Positions 1 through 6,849 are shown, counted from the first letter of the stretch. The stretch: 9,417 bases of DNA from an uncultured Clostridia bacterium (GCA_947567585.1 CANONE010000080.1:1-9417); one strand, 5' to 3'. Notes: generated from the letters alone by a model not told the origin. Numbers and translations are program-made.

Positions 1-569
1 ATATCGTATATCATACCATGTTTAGCTATTCTATGCTGGTGATCCCTATTATCACCATGCGCAGCCTGAGCGACGACCAGAAGAATAAGACAGACCAAAT
101 CCTTCTCACCGCGCCTGTGGGGGTTACCTCCATTGTACTGGGCAAGTTTTTCGCCAGCTTTGTGGTGTTTTTTATAGCGTCCAGCCTGGGCCTTTTACCG
201 GCGGCGGCTATGAGCTTCTTCTCCAGCCCCAGTTGGGGGGAGATTTTCGGCAACTATATTGGCACGCTGCTTTATGGCGGGGCCATGATCTCTATCGGCG
301 TGTTTATTTCCAGCCTGACCATCAGCCAGGTAATCGCCGCCATCGGCACCTTTGCCGTGTCCGTATTTTTGATGTATATCGACGCGCTGTCCGCTTCTTT
401 CAATAACGCGGCGGCGGAAGCCGTGGTGGATTGGATCTCTTTTAGCAAGCGCTACAGCGTGTTTACCCGGGGGCTGTTCAGCGTGCCCAGCGTGGTATTC
501 TTCATAAGCGTCATGGCGATTTTTGTATTCCTGACTGCCCGCCGGATGGAAAGCAGGCGGTGGAGCTAA
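1..569 (+). CDS. ABC-2 type permease, GldF-like (5' end outside window)
   Basis: This is the C-terminal part of an integral-membrane ABC exporter subunit. The reading frame is open from base 3 with no stop before the first ATG at 18, so the gene almost certainly begins upstream, and the ATG at 18 is internal. About 189 codons are visible against roughly 230-250 for a full family member. The stretch PIITMRSLSDDQ...ILLTAPV, followed by VLGKFFASF, is the loop typical of GldF/NosY-like ABC-2 permeases (an early helix ending in a Met-Arg-x-Leu motif, then a short amphipathic LLTAPV element). Four further hydrophobic segments follow, counted from the ATG at 18: about residues 41-65, 78-100, 103-123 and 157-173. 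The tail ARRMESRRWS is basic and probably cytoplasmic. The GldG-like gene follows directly, which supports a permease/auxiliary-subunit pair. The substrate is unknown. The ATPase gene is expected just upstream but cannot be seen. Confidence 0.85.
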   Translation, partial: IVYHTMFSYSMLVIPIITMRSLSDDQKNKTDQILLTAPVGVTSIVLGKFFASFVVFFIASSLGLLPAAAMSFFSSPSWGEIFGNYIGTLLYGGAMISIGVFISSLTISQVIAAIGTFAVSVFLMYIDALSASFNNAAAEAVVDWISFSKRYSVFTRGLFSVPSVVFFISVMAIFVFLTARRMESRRWS

Positions 570-619
570 ATTCAATCATAATCTCCCCAGCGAAAATTCC
601 AGAAAGGAACGAGACAAAT

Positions 620-2224
620 ATGGACGAGAAGAATCAGACCCAGGAAAACCTGGAAGAAATAGGCGGGGCCCAGCCAGCGCCGGAGCCCGCTCCCCAGCCG
701 GAACCAGAGCCCGCTCCGGCCCCTCAGCCGGACCCGGAGAAGGCGCCAAAACACAAGGGCGGCCGGGACAAGTTTAAGCGGGGCGGCATGGCTACCGCGC
801 TGACAGTGGTATTTATTGCCATCGTGGTGGTAATAAACCTGTTGGTTTCCGCCCTGGCCGGACGTTTTCCCTCTATGAACATCGATATGACGGCCCAGGG
901 CATGAACACCCTTTCCGACCAGGCCATGGAAGTGGCCGAAAAGGTGGAGAACGACACTACCATCTCCCTGATTGGCGCCGAGGACGCCTACCGCAGCGAC
1001 GCCATCTATGCCAGCTACGGCCTAAAGTACAGCCAGGTGGCGAACCTGGCCGAGCGGATGCGGGAGCAGAACAGCCATATCCAGGTGGAATTTATTGACC
1101 CGGACACCAATCCGGATTTTATCAGCAGCTATCCCAACGAGAATTTAACCACCGGCCGGGTGCTGGTACACACCGATAAGCGCTACCGGGTGCTGACCCT
1201 GGACGATTTGTTCGCGGCCTCTCAGAACAATGCCACCGGGGCTACCGAGACCTATTCCAAGGTGGACAGCGCTTTGGCCGCGGCGGTAGAAATGGTCAAC
1301 ATGGAAAAGGTACCTGTGCTCACCATTGCCACCGGCCATGGGGAGCTCTTGACCTCGGATCAAATGGGAGCCTTTTTGACCATGATGGAAAACCAAAATT
1401 TCGATGTAAAGCAGATTGATATTATGACCGAGGATGTGCCGGAGGGCACCCAGATTCTCATGCTGCCCACCCCCACCACGGATTATACCGACGAGGAGAT
1501 CGCCAAGCTTCAGGCGCTGCTGACGGACCAGGACCGGCAGGAATCCATCGCGGTGCTGGCGGCCTTCCATCCCTCCCAGCCGGAGCTGCCGAAGATTTCC
1601 GCTTTCTTAGAGGAGTGGGGCGTGTCCGTAGGCAGCGGCTCCATGGTGGCTGAAAGCGACAGCGCCCGCTATGCCGCGTCCAATCCCTCCTTTGTCATGG
1701 TGGACGCCAGCGAGGAAGTTTTGAAGGACGGCGACTATAGCCGGCTGATCTCCCCCATCAGCGTACCGCTGACCCTGGATTTTACCGCCAATGGCGACGT
1801 ACGGGCCAGCGCCCTGTGGACCACCTCGTCTAAAGCGTACGCGGCTACCCAGGAGACCGCCGACGTGCCGGAAAAGACCGAGGAACAGGTGACGGCTACT
1901 CTTTCCACTGCTCTGGTCCAGTTTGACAACAAGTTCTATTACCGCAGCGTCATTGTCTTCGGCTCCGCCTACTCCTTTACCGATTCCTTTATGCAGACCG
2001 CCTTTAGCAACAGCGAATATATTTCCGACCTGTTAAAATATGCCACCGACACTGACGGCAGCGAGGTCACCGTATATTCCGATCGGGTGCAGACCTATAT
2101 GATGGACATTACCGCCTCTCAGAATACCATTGTGATTTTGGGGCTGGGGGTCTTTACCATTGGCCTGCCGGTGTTGATTCTGGCGGCGGGGCTGGTGATC
2201 TTCTTAAAGAGGAGGCACCTGTAA
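620..2224 (+). CDS. GldG-like ABC transporter auxiliary protein
   Basis: This 534-residue protein partners the upstream ABC-2 permease. It has a hydrophilic N-terminus with a proline/glutamate-rich tract (about residues 18-43, PAPEPAPQPEPEP type), then a basic KHKGGRDKFKRGG stretch and a first transmembrane helix (about 57-80). A long extracytoplasmic region follows, beginning NIDMTAQGMNTLSDQA, the signature with which GldG proteins leave the membrane. A second transmembrane helix lies near 508-528, ending KRRHL. The basic flanks put both termini in the cytoplasm. The domain matches the ABC-type uncharacterised auxiliary family (GldG, PF09822-like). I chose ATG 620 because AAAGGA (603-608) precedes it. 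An in-frame GTG at 560 would overlap the permease stop and add 20 unconserved-looking residues. It lies 50 bases after the permease and 4 bases before the DUF4340 gene, so it is clearly in an operon. GldG is named from Bacteroidetes gliding; gliding should not be inferred here. Confidence 0.85.
   Translation: MDEKNQTQENLEEIGGAQPAPEPAPQPEPEPAPAPQPDPEKAPKHKGGRDKFKRGGMATALTVVFIAIVVVINLLVSALAGRFPSMNIDMTAQGMNTLSDQAMEVAEKVENDTTISLIGAEDAYRSDAIYASYGLKYSQVANLAERMREQNSHIQVEFIDPDTNPDFISSYPNENLTTGRVLVHTDKRYRVLTLDDLFAASQNNATGATETYSKVDSALAAAVEMVNMEKVPVLTIATGHGELLTSDQMGAFLTMMENQNFDVKQIDIMTEDVPEGTQILMLPTPTTDYTDEEIAKLQALLTDQDRQESIAVLAAFHPSQPELPKISAFLEEWGVSVGSGSMVAESDSARYAASNPSFVMVDASEEVLKDGDYSRLISPISVPLTLDFTANGDVRASALWTTSSKAYAATQETADVPEKTEEQVTATLSTALVQFDNKFYYRSVIVFGSAYSFTDSFMQTAFSNSEYISDLLKYATDTDGSEVTVYSDRVQTYMMDITASQNTIVILGLGVFTIGLPVLILAAGLVIFLKRRHL
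2208..2215 (+). promoter_or_regulatory. Ribosome binding site of the DUF4340 gene, inside the GldG-like gene
   Basis: AGAGGAGG lies within the last codons of the GldG-like gene, 13 bases before ATG 2229. The two genes are only 4 bases apart (stop TAA 2222-2224), so this indicates translational coupling and fixes the DUF4340 start. Confidence 0.75.
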
Positions 2225-2228
2225 GCCG

Positions 2229-3677
2229 ATGAAAAAAAACGTAAGAAATCTTTTAATCATGCTGGCGGTGCTGTTGGTGTTGGGCGGCGCCGCTTGGGCC
2301 CTGCTGGCTCTGCCTCAGGAGGACGCCGCCGGGGAAGATTCCTCTGCAGCGGCAGAGTCCAGCCAGCCGGCGCAGGCTTTGCTGGCAGGGGACGCCGCCC
2401 AGGTGGAAGCCATTGAGGTGGATAACGAAAAAGGCGGCTTCACCATGATACGCATTGCCGGCGAGGAAGAGCTGGATCAGTTTACCATCAAGGGCTATGA
2501 GGGCTACGGGCTTAACCATTCGGTTATCTCCTCAGGCTCTAAAACGTTTTTGGAGCTCTCCGCCGCCAAGTCCCTGGGCAGCCGGGATGATCTGGAAGCC
2601 TTTGGCTTAGATGGCCAGGGCGAGAGCTATGTGCGGGTTCGGTACGCGGGCGGAGAAAGCGAAGAGCTGATTGTGGGCAATCAGGCGGCGGAAACCAGCG
2701 GCCGGTATGTGCTCAAGGACGGGGAAATCTATATTGTACCCGGCGTGCCGGAAAGCTTTTTCTCCGACCATTTCGCCTTTTTCAGCACAGCGGTGTATAC
2801 CGTACCCGACCGGACGGCGGAAGTGGTGGCGGAGGACGGTACCGCCACGCCCACTGCGGCCCCGGATATTATGGAGACGATCACCATTTCCGGCGCCGGG
2901 TATCCGGAACCCATTACCGTGGAGCATGACCCGGATATTATGAACGAGTACCGGATGACCCAGCCGGTAACGGCGGAATCCGGCAACACGGCGTTTTTGG
3001 AGCTGGTGGACTCTCTCAAGAGCTTGACCGCCGAAAGCGTGGTAAGCGTGGACGTTTCCGAAAAGGGCCTTTCTTCCTATGGGCTTTCGGAGCCGGAAGC
3101 CCAAGTAAGCTTTACCTTAAACGGCAGCAGCCACGAGATGGCGGTCAGCGCCAAAGACGCGGAGGGAAAGCGCTTTCTCACGGCGGACGGGGGCCAGCTG
3201 ATCTATCAGGTTTCCGACAGCCAGGTAAATAAATGGGCCCAGGCGGACTTGACAGCTCTGCGGATGAGCTATATCTGTATCCCGAATATTAACAATGTGA
3301 AGAAGCTCACCATTACGGTGGACGGGAACGTAAGCCAGTACGCCATTGACCGGAAGGAAAAAGAGAGCTCTACAGAGAAGAATAAGAACTACGAGCTGAC
3401 CATTACCAAAGCCGGCGGCGGAGAGGTGGATTATGAGGAGGCGTACCAGCCCTTTTATATGAAGCTTCTATCTTTGGCCGTGTTTACCCCGGAGCGGGAA
3501 ACGTTTTCCGGCGAGCCCCAGGTGAAGATAGAATACGAATATTTTGAGGGCGGCGGCGACACGGTAGAGTTTTACCGGATGCAAGACAAGGACCGGTACA
3601 TCGCCACGCTGAACGGCGGCTTTAACGGCCAGGTCCGGGGCACGGAAATGAGCGCCATGCTGGAATTGCTGCCGTAA
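2229..3677 (+). CDS. DUF4340 domain-containing membrane-anchored protein
   Basis: This is a 482-residue protein anchored by one N-terminal helix (about residues 7-27, after MKKNVR) with the rest outside the cytoplasm. A short Ser/Ala/Glu-rich linker (about 30-52) is followed by repeated beta-rich modules typical of DUF4340. Examples are VEAIEVDNEKGGFTMIR, a set with D-x-x-x-FGLDGQGESYVRVRYAGG and EELIVGNQAAETSGRYV, and a second copy around SSYGLSEPEAQVSFTLNG and FLTADGGQLIYQVSDS. The repeated 'GL..P...V.../...G......YV/Y.V' pattern is the family hallmark. DUF4340 proteins commonly sit next to GldF/GldG-type ABC genes, as here, and are thought to belong to the same envelope complex; their biochemical role is not established. 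The start is ATG 2229 with AGAGGAGG upstream. It is followed after 26 bases by the lipoprotein gene. No catalytic motif is visible. Confidence 0.85.
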   Translation: MKKNVRNLLIMLAVLLVLGGAAWALLALPQEDAAGEDSSAAAESSQPAQALLAGDAAQVEAIEVDNEKGGFTMIRIAGEEELDQFTIKGYEGYGLNHSVISSGSKTFLELSAAKSLGSRDDLEAFGLDGQGESYVRVRYAGGESEELIVGNQAAETSGRYVLKDGEIYIVPGVPESFFSDHFAFFSTAVYTVPDRTAEVVAEDGTATPTAAPDIMETITISGAGYPEPITVEHDPDIMNEYRMTQPVTAESGNTAFLELVDSLKSLTAESVVSVDVSEKGLSSYGLSEPEAQVSFTLNGSSHEMAVSAKDAEGKRFLTADGGQLIYQVSDSQVNKWAQADLTALRMSYICIPNINNVKKLTITVDGNVSQYAIDRKEKESSTEKNKNYELTITKAGGGEVDYEEAYQPFYMKLLSLAVFTPERETFSGEPQVKIEYEYFEGGGDTVEFYRMQDKDRYIATLNGGFNGQVRGTEMSAMLELLP

Positions 3678-3703
3678 GCTTCCGGTAGGAAAGGAAATTG
3701 ATT

Positions 3704-4747
3704 ATGAAAAAAACTCTATGCGGGCTTCTGGCGCTGCTGCTTGTTTTCAGCGCCCTATCCGGGTGTTCCAAGAAAGAAGGGGACCAGGAGCCTTCGGTTT
3801 CCCAAAGTGAATCCTCCGCAGCGGCGCAGCAGGGCGAGATAGGAGCCCAGGGCTTTCAGAGCTATCAGATCGGCCTGGTGCAGTATCAGGAGTACGCTCC
3901 CCTGGACGCGGCCCGGGAAGCCTTTATGAGCCGCCTGGACGAGTGGGGCTATGACGAGGGCCGGCTGGACATCGATTACCAAAATGCCGGGGGAGACCTG
4001 GAAAAGGCGGGGGAAATCTGCGAAAAATATGTCAGGGATAAAAAGAACCTGATTGTGGCTGTGTCCGCCCCCGCTGCCCGGCAGGCGGTGAAAGCGGCGA
4101 AGGGCAGCGGTACCCGGGTGGTGTTTGTGGCGGTAAGCGACCCCGCGGCCACCTTAGAGGTCAAGGACCCTGCCCGGCCGGAGGGCGGCGTCACGGGAAT
4201 TGCCGACGCCCCCTGCACCAAAGCGGCGGTGGATCTAGCTTTGCAGGCAAACCCGAACCTGAAAACCTTTGGCCTTTTGTTTGACCCCAGCTGCCAGCTG
4301 GGCGGCACGGCGGCGGAGGCATTCCGGGAGTACTGTGAGGAGAAGCAGATCACGGTGTTGGAAGGCCAGCTGACAGACCCCAAAGAGGGAGCGCAGCAAA
4401 TGAAAGAGCTTTGCGCCAAGGCGGACGCGGTGTTTACGCCGGTAGACACCACGGTAGCCCAGAACGCGGCGGAGATTGCCAAAGCCGCCGAAGCCGCCAA
4501 GAAGCCCTGGTATGTATCTTCAGAAGACCTGGTCCAGGCCGGGGCGCTGGCCTGCGTAAGCATAGATTATGCGGAGGCGGGCAATAAAGCGGCGGATATG
4601 GCCGTGCAGCTGGCGGTAGGAAAGGATGTGCCGGAGCTGCCTGTGTATGCGTATGAGGCGGGACAGGTAAGCGTCAATCAAGCGGCCATGTCAGCCTTAG
4701 CCATGGAACTGCCCGAAGAGGTCCTAGCTACCGCCAACTATTATTGA
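3704..4747 (+). CDS. Substrate-binding lipoprotein, TrpX-like (ABC_sub_bind family)
   Basis: This 347-residue protein is exported and lipid-anchored. MKKTLCGLLALLLVFSALSG is a short signal peptide ending in the lipobox ALSGC, with Cys21 the probable lipidation site, followed by a Ser/Gln/Glu-rich linker. The mature part follows the two-lobed ABC_sub_bind (PF04392, TrpX/YtmK-like) pattern: IGLVQYQEYAPLDAAREAF, DIDYQNAGGD, LIVAVSAPAARQAVKAA, VVFVAVSDPAA, GGVTGIAD, KTFGLLFDP, DAVFTPVDTTVAQNA, KPWYVSSEDLVQAGALA and SIDYAEAGNKAADMA. Length is normal for the family. Some members bind aromatic amino acids; the ligand here cannot be told from sequence alone. I chose ATG 3704 over TTG 3698 because AGGAAAGG (3687-3694) sits 9 bases upstream. 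It is the last gene before a strong terminator and appears co-transcribed with the GldF/GldG/DUF4340 genes. No cognate importer permease or ATPase follows, which is unusual. Confidence 0.88.
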   Translation: MKKTLCGLLALLLVFSALSGCSKKEGDQEPSVSQSESSAAAQQGEIGAQGFQSYQIGLVQYQEYAPLDAAREAFMSRLDEWGYDEGRLDIDYQNAGGDLEKAGEICEKYVRDKKNLIVAVSAPAARQAVKAAKGSGTRVVFVAVSDPAATLEVKDPARPEGGVTGIADAPCTKAAVDLALQANPNLKTFGLLFDPSCQLGGTAAEAFREYCEEKQITVLEGQLTDPKEGAQQMKELCAKADAVFTPVDTTVAQNAAEIAKAAEAAKKPWYVSSEDLVQAGALACVSIDYAEAGNKAADMAVQLAVGKDVPELPVYAYEAGQVSVNQAAMSALAMELPEEVLATANYY

Positions 4748-4750
4748 CTG

Positions 4751-4777
4751 AAAAGCTGCCGGAAAACGGCAGCTTTT
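4751..4777 (+). terminator. Intrinsic terminator after the ABC operon
   Basis: A perfect 11-bp stem, AAAAGCTGCCG (4751-4761) against CGGCAGCTTTT (4767-4777), encloses a 5-base GAAAA loop and starts 4 bases after the lipoprotein stop codon. The 3' arm ends in four T's. The matching A's on the 5' side mean it could also act on transcripts from the other strand. This closes the transcription unit that enters from the left edge. Confidence 0.88.
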
Positions 4778-4959
4778 CCATTCTCCCTCGGACCCATAGA
4801 TAGAAATAAATGGATGCCCTCCCCTTTGGGCGCCGCGGCTTCCGCTCAGCCGCCACATGCAAAACCGTAAGATAAATATACAAAGTTTCTATGTATTTTA
4901 CCAAGAAAAGAAAGCGCCCAAAACAGAACTCCCATCAAGTCCCCCAAAAAATATGTAAA

Positions 4960-4972
4960 CCTAAGTTTTAGG
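4960..4972. repeat. Inverted repeat CCTAA-GTT-TTAGG
   Basis: This is a 5-bp perfect inverted repeat with a 3-base centre. It is weak on its own but lies 2 bases before the larger palindrome at 4975, as the first of four inverted repeats in about 105 bases. Confidence 0.4.
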
Positions 4973-4974
4973 AT

Positions 4975-4998
4975 CAAACCCTTTTCTAAAAGGGTTTG
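4975..4998. repeat. Perfect 11-bp inverted repeat
   Basis: CAAACCCTTTT (4975-4985) and AAAAGGGTTTG (4988-4998) are exact reverse complements separated by CT. In RNA a few central pairs would open to form the loop. No T-run follows on either strand, so a terminator is less likely than a dispersed intergenic repeat or a structured site. Confidence 0.7.
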
Positions 4999-5004
4999 CA
5001 GGGT

Positions 5005-5021
5005 GTGGGACAGCGTCCCAC
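5005..5021. repeat. Perfect 7-bp inverted repeat GTGGGAC-AGC-GTCCCAC
   Basis: GC-rich 7-bp arms surround a 3-base centre, 6 bases after the previous palindrome. Back-to-back GC-rich palindromes in an intergenic region are typical of REP/BIME-like elements. Whether this one recurs in the genome cannot be judged from one copy. Confidence 0.65.
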
Positions 5022-5049
5022 GGCCTTAGGCTGGCAGGATACGCCGCGT

Positions 5050-5064
5050 GGCGGGGGGCCCGCC
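5050..5064. repeat. GC-rich inverted repeat abutting the -35 box
   Basis: GGCGGG (5050-5055) and CCCGCC (5059-5064) flank GGG. The right arm ends at the base immediately before the TTGACT -35 element at 5065. It could be the last unit of the palindrome cluster or a regulator site next to the promoter. Confidence 0.5.
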
Positions 5065-5093
5065 TTGACTTCTATGGGAAAATTGTTTATACT
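5065..5093 (+). promoter_or_regulatory. Sigma-A-type promoter of the 3D-domain gene
   Basis: TTGACT (5065-5070) and TATACT (5088-5093) are separated by exactly 17 bases, each one mismatch from the housekeeping consensus. Transcription would begin near 5100, giving a leader of about 24 bases. AAAGGAG (5111-5117) then sits 6 bases before ATG 5124. Confidence 0.85.
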
Positions 5094-5123
5094 GGGCTCA
5101 GATTCATTGCAAAGGAGACTTGT

Positions 5124-6689
5124 ATGCGTCAGATTTGGAAAAACTTCCGGCGGCTCCGTGTAACCCGCTGGGTGATGGGAATAACGCTGGCTTTTATCAT
5201 CACATTGGCTGCGGCTGCTTTTCTCTTGCGGGGAATCCCCGCGCAGGTGATAGACGGCGGCCAAACCTATTCGTTTACCATCTCGCCCTTGGGGGGCAGG
5301 ACCCTTGACAACCTGGTCCGCCACGCCCAGCGCCTGGGCATGGACCCCCCGGGCCCCCTGGATCAGGCTTTGGCTGACTGGAATACGACGACTGTCACCA
5401 TGCACCGGGGCGTGGATTTCTTTGTCAACCGAAACGGGGATACGGCACAGCTGGTCGCCTATAAAGGCGATACGGTAGCGGAAGCCCTGGCCGGCAACGG
5501 CATTATTCTGGAGGCGGGCGACCTGGTCTCCCCTGGGGGGGAGACGGTAATCGGCGCGGCCCTCACGGTGGATATCAAGCGGCCCTGCACGGTGCGCATT
5601 CTTGCGGGGGGTAAGGAGCCCAAGGAACTGGAGGTAGCCGGGGGGACCGTGAAGGAGGCTTTAAAGCTGGCCGGCGTCGCAGTAAAAAAGGACGAACACT
5701 GCAATTACGCGCTGGATGAGTACGTCTTTGACGGCATGGAAATTGAGCTGTGTAAAGACGCGTCTATTTCCGTAACCGTGGGGGGAAAGACGGAAGAATT
5801 CGAGGTGTCGGCGGCTACGGTGGAATCCGCCTTAAAGCAGTGCGGAATAGAGCTGGGAGAGGAAGACCGCCTCAGCGTCCGCCGGGACGCGCAGCCCAGG
5901 GACGGCATGAAAATTGTGGTAAAGCGTGTCCGCACCAAAGAGGAGACGGACACGGAAACCGTGCCCTATGAGACAAAATATACATATTCCCAGGACCTGC
6001 CCGCCGGGGAGAAAAATACCCTGACCGCCGGCCTGGATGGAAAGAGGGAGAAAAAATACAAGGCGGTGTATGTGGACGAAAAGCTGGAAAGCCGGAAGCT
6101 TCTCTCTGAGAGCGTGACGGTAGAACCCATCGACGCCATTATTATGCAGGGCACGGGAAAGCATACGGTAGCCCCCTCCCTGAATTTTGACCCCGACGCC
6201 GAGGTCATTGGCAGCACGGGGGACGACAGCCTGGTCAGCCACAAGTTTGGGAACACCCAAAGCGGCGGGACAGCGGGCGGCTCCGGCGGCTCCGGGAGCT
6301 CCGGGAACAACGAGTATACCTCCTATACGCCCCCGGCATCGGCGGATGTCGCCATTGAGGGCAACTTTACGGACGCCTGGGGAAAAGAGGTTTCCTACGC
6401 CAAAAAAATGACCGGCACCTGCACAGCCTATTGCATTCCCGGAGGAACCACCTCTGTGGGGCTTACGGCGGTGCGGGGCGTTATCGCGGTGGACCCGGAG
6501 ATTATACCCTACGGAACGCGAATGTATGTGACCTCGCCGGACGGAAGCGTGGTATACGGCTATGGAGTGGCCGGGGATACCGGCGGGGCCTGTCTGGCCG
6601 GAGATATCATCGCGGACCTCTGTTACGATACCATCGATGAGTGCAGCATCATAGGCCGCCGGGAAATGGTCCTCTACCTATTGCCCTAA
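5124..6689 (+). CDS. YabE-like cell-wall protein: DUF348 repeats, G5 and C-terminal 3D domain
   Basis: This 521-residue envelope protein is probably involved in peptidoglycan remodelling. A basic N-terminus (MRQIWKNFRRLRVTRW) is followed by one transmembrane or uncleaved signal segment (about 17-36). About three DUF348 (ubiquitin-like) modules follow, near 90-137, 147-195 and 212-262; the clearest are VTMHRGVDFFVNRNGDTAQL and ISVTVGGKTEEFEV with the downstream VESALKQCGIELGEEDRLS. A G5 domain spans about 268-342 (RTKEETDTETVPYETKYTYS). A Gly/Ser linker (about 380-395) leads to a C-terminal 3D domain (about 428-519). The 3D domain shows TAYCIPGGTTSVG, RGVIAVDPEIIPYGTRMYV, the DTGG motif (Asp485), a DL motif (Asp498) and GRREMVLYLL. 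The name comes from three conserved aspartates, probably Asp457, Asp485 and Asp498. The order matches B. subtilis YabE and is related to Rpf/Sps-type lytic proteins. Enzymatic activity is inferred. The start is supported by AAAGGAG and a strong promoter. The gene appears monocistronic. Confidence 0.9.
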   Translation: MRQIWKNFRRLRVTRWVMGITLAFIITLAAAAFLLRGIPAQVIDGGQTYSFTISPLGGRTLDNLVRHAQRLGMDPPGPLDQALADWNTTTVTMHRGVDFFVNRNGDTAQLVAYKGDTVAEALAGNGIILEAGDLVSPGGETVIGAALTVDIKRPCTVRILAGGKEPKELEVAGGTVKEALKLAGVAVKKDEHCNYALDEYVFDGMEIELCKDASISVTVGGKTEEFEVSAATVESALKQCGIELGEEDRLSVRRDAQPRDGMKIVVKRVRTKEETDTETVPYETKYTYSQDLPAGEKNTLTAGLDGKREKKYKAVYVDEKLESRKLLSESVTVEPIDAIIMQGTGKHTVAPSLNFDPDAEVIGSTGDDSLVSHKFGNTQSGGTAGGSGGSGSSGNNEYTSYTPPASADVAIEGNFTDAWGKEVSYAKKMTGTCTAYCIPGGTTSVGLTAVRGVIAVDPEIIPYGTRMYVTSPDGSVVYGYGVAGDTGGACLAGDIIADLCYDTIDECSIIGRREMVLYLLP

Positions 6690-6720
6690 AGCATAGCCGC
6701 CGCGGGCTTCTCCGCACAGT

Positions 6721-6780
6721 GGGACAAAGGGGGATTCTGACTAAATTTCATAATCTCCTGTCCCAATTTGGCCTTTTTTT
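6721..6780 (+). terminator. Possible terminator after the 3D-domain gene
   Basis: GGGACA (6721-6726) pairs with TGTCCC (6759-6764). Inside it, GGGGATT (6730-6736) pairs with AATCTCC (6752-6758) through one G-T pair, leaving a 3-base bulge and a 15-base loop. A run of seven T's (6774-6780) follows, but 9 bases after the stem rather than directly. It is a plausible but not textbook intrinsic terminator, 31 bases after the stop codon. Confidence 0.45.
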
Positions 6781-6805
6781 GTAACGGGACATTACCCCGC
6801 CGCCC

Positions 6806-6834
6806 TTGTATTTCCCTACGGGAAAGGCTATAAT
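6806..6834 (+). promoter_or_regulatory. Sigma-A-type promoter of the small membrane protein/AEC operon
   Basis: TTGTAT (6806-6811) and a perfect TATAAT (6829-6834) are separated by exactly 17 bases. Transcription would start near 6841, leaving a leader of about 54 bases before ATG 6895. The spacer contains a perfect inverted repeat, described separately, which suggests the promoter is regulated. Confidence 0.85.
6811..6825. promoter_or_regulatory. Candidate operator TTTCCC-TAC-GGGAAA in the promoter spacer
   Basis: A perfect 6-bp inverted repeat with a 3-base centre overlaps the last base of the -35 box and runs to 3 bases before the -10 box. A dimeric repressor bound here would block RNA polymerase. 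No regulator gene is adjacent in the window, so the protein is unknown. Confidence 0.5.
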
Positions 6835-6835
6835 A

Positions 6836-6849
6836 CAGGTGAATACCTG
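6836..6849. repeat. Inverted repeat CAGGT-GAAT-ACCTG at the transcription start
   Basis: Perfect 5-bp arms with a 4-base centre straddle the predicted transcription start (about 6841), just after the -10 box. It could be a second regulator site. As RNA only half would be transcribed, so a DNA role is more likely than a hairpin. Confidence 0.4.

Larger units (their letters stand above)
4778..5064. other. Intergenic region with no supported gene
   Basis: No open frame here has a ribosome binding site or recognisable protein content; a minus-strand frame that crosses it runs antisense into the 3D-domain gene and is rejected. The first half (4778-4955) has mixed composition, with one weak GC inverted repeat: GCGGC 4835-4839 against GCCGC 4849-4853 with a 9-base loop. 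The second half carries a tight cluster of stronger inverted repeats, annotated separately, which leads directly into the promoter of the next gene. Confidence 0.6.

Noticed and set aside
195..575. Minus-strand open frame of 126 codons
   Set aside because: Lies antisense to the clearly coding ABC-2 permease; low-complexity His/Ala/Arg-rich translation without family resemblance or ribosome binding site.
560..619. GTG 560 as the start of the GldG-like gene
   Set aside because: The added 20 residues show no family pattern, while ATG 620 has AAAGGA upstream and gives a normal protein.
1145..1570. Minus-strand open frame of 141 codons
   Set aside because: Antisense shadow of the GldG-like extracytoplasmic domain; translation resembles no known protein.
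2607..3104. Minus-strand open frame of 165 codons
   Set aside because: Antisense shadow of the DUF4340 gene in GC-rich sequence; Arg/His/Gly-rich translation.
3976..4563. Minus-strand open frame of 195 codons
   Set aside because: Longest shadow frame, but fully antisense to the well-conserved substrate-binding protein; Ala/Ser-rich without motif or ribosome binding site.
4975..4998. Palindrome considered as a bidirectional terminator
   Set aside because: No T-run follows on either strand, and the upstream operon already has a strong terminator at 4751-4777.
4986..5405. Minus-strand frame reading from the 3D-domain gene into the intergenic region
   Set aside because: Crosses the promoter, palindromes and coding start of the 3D-domain gene; composition is not protein-like.
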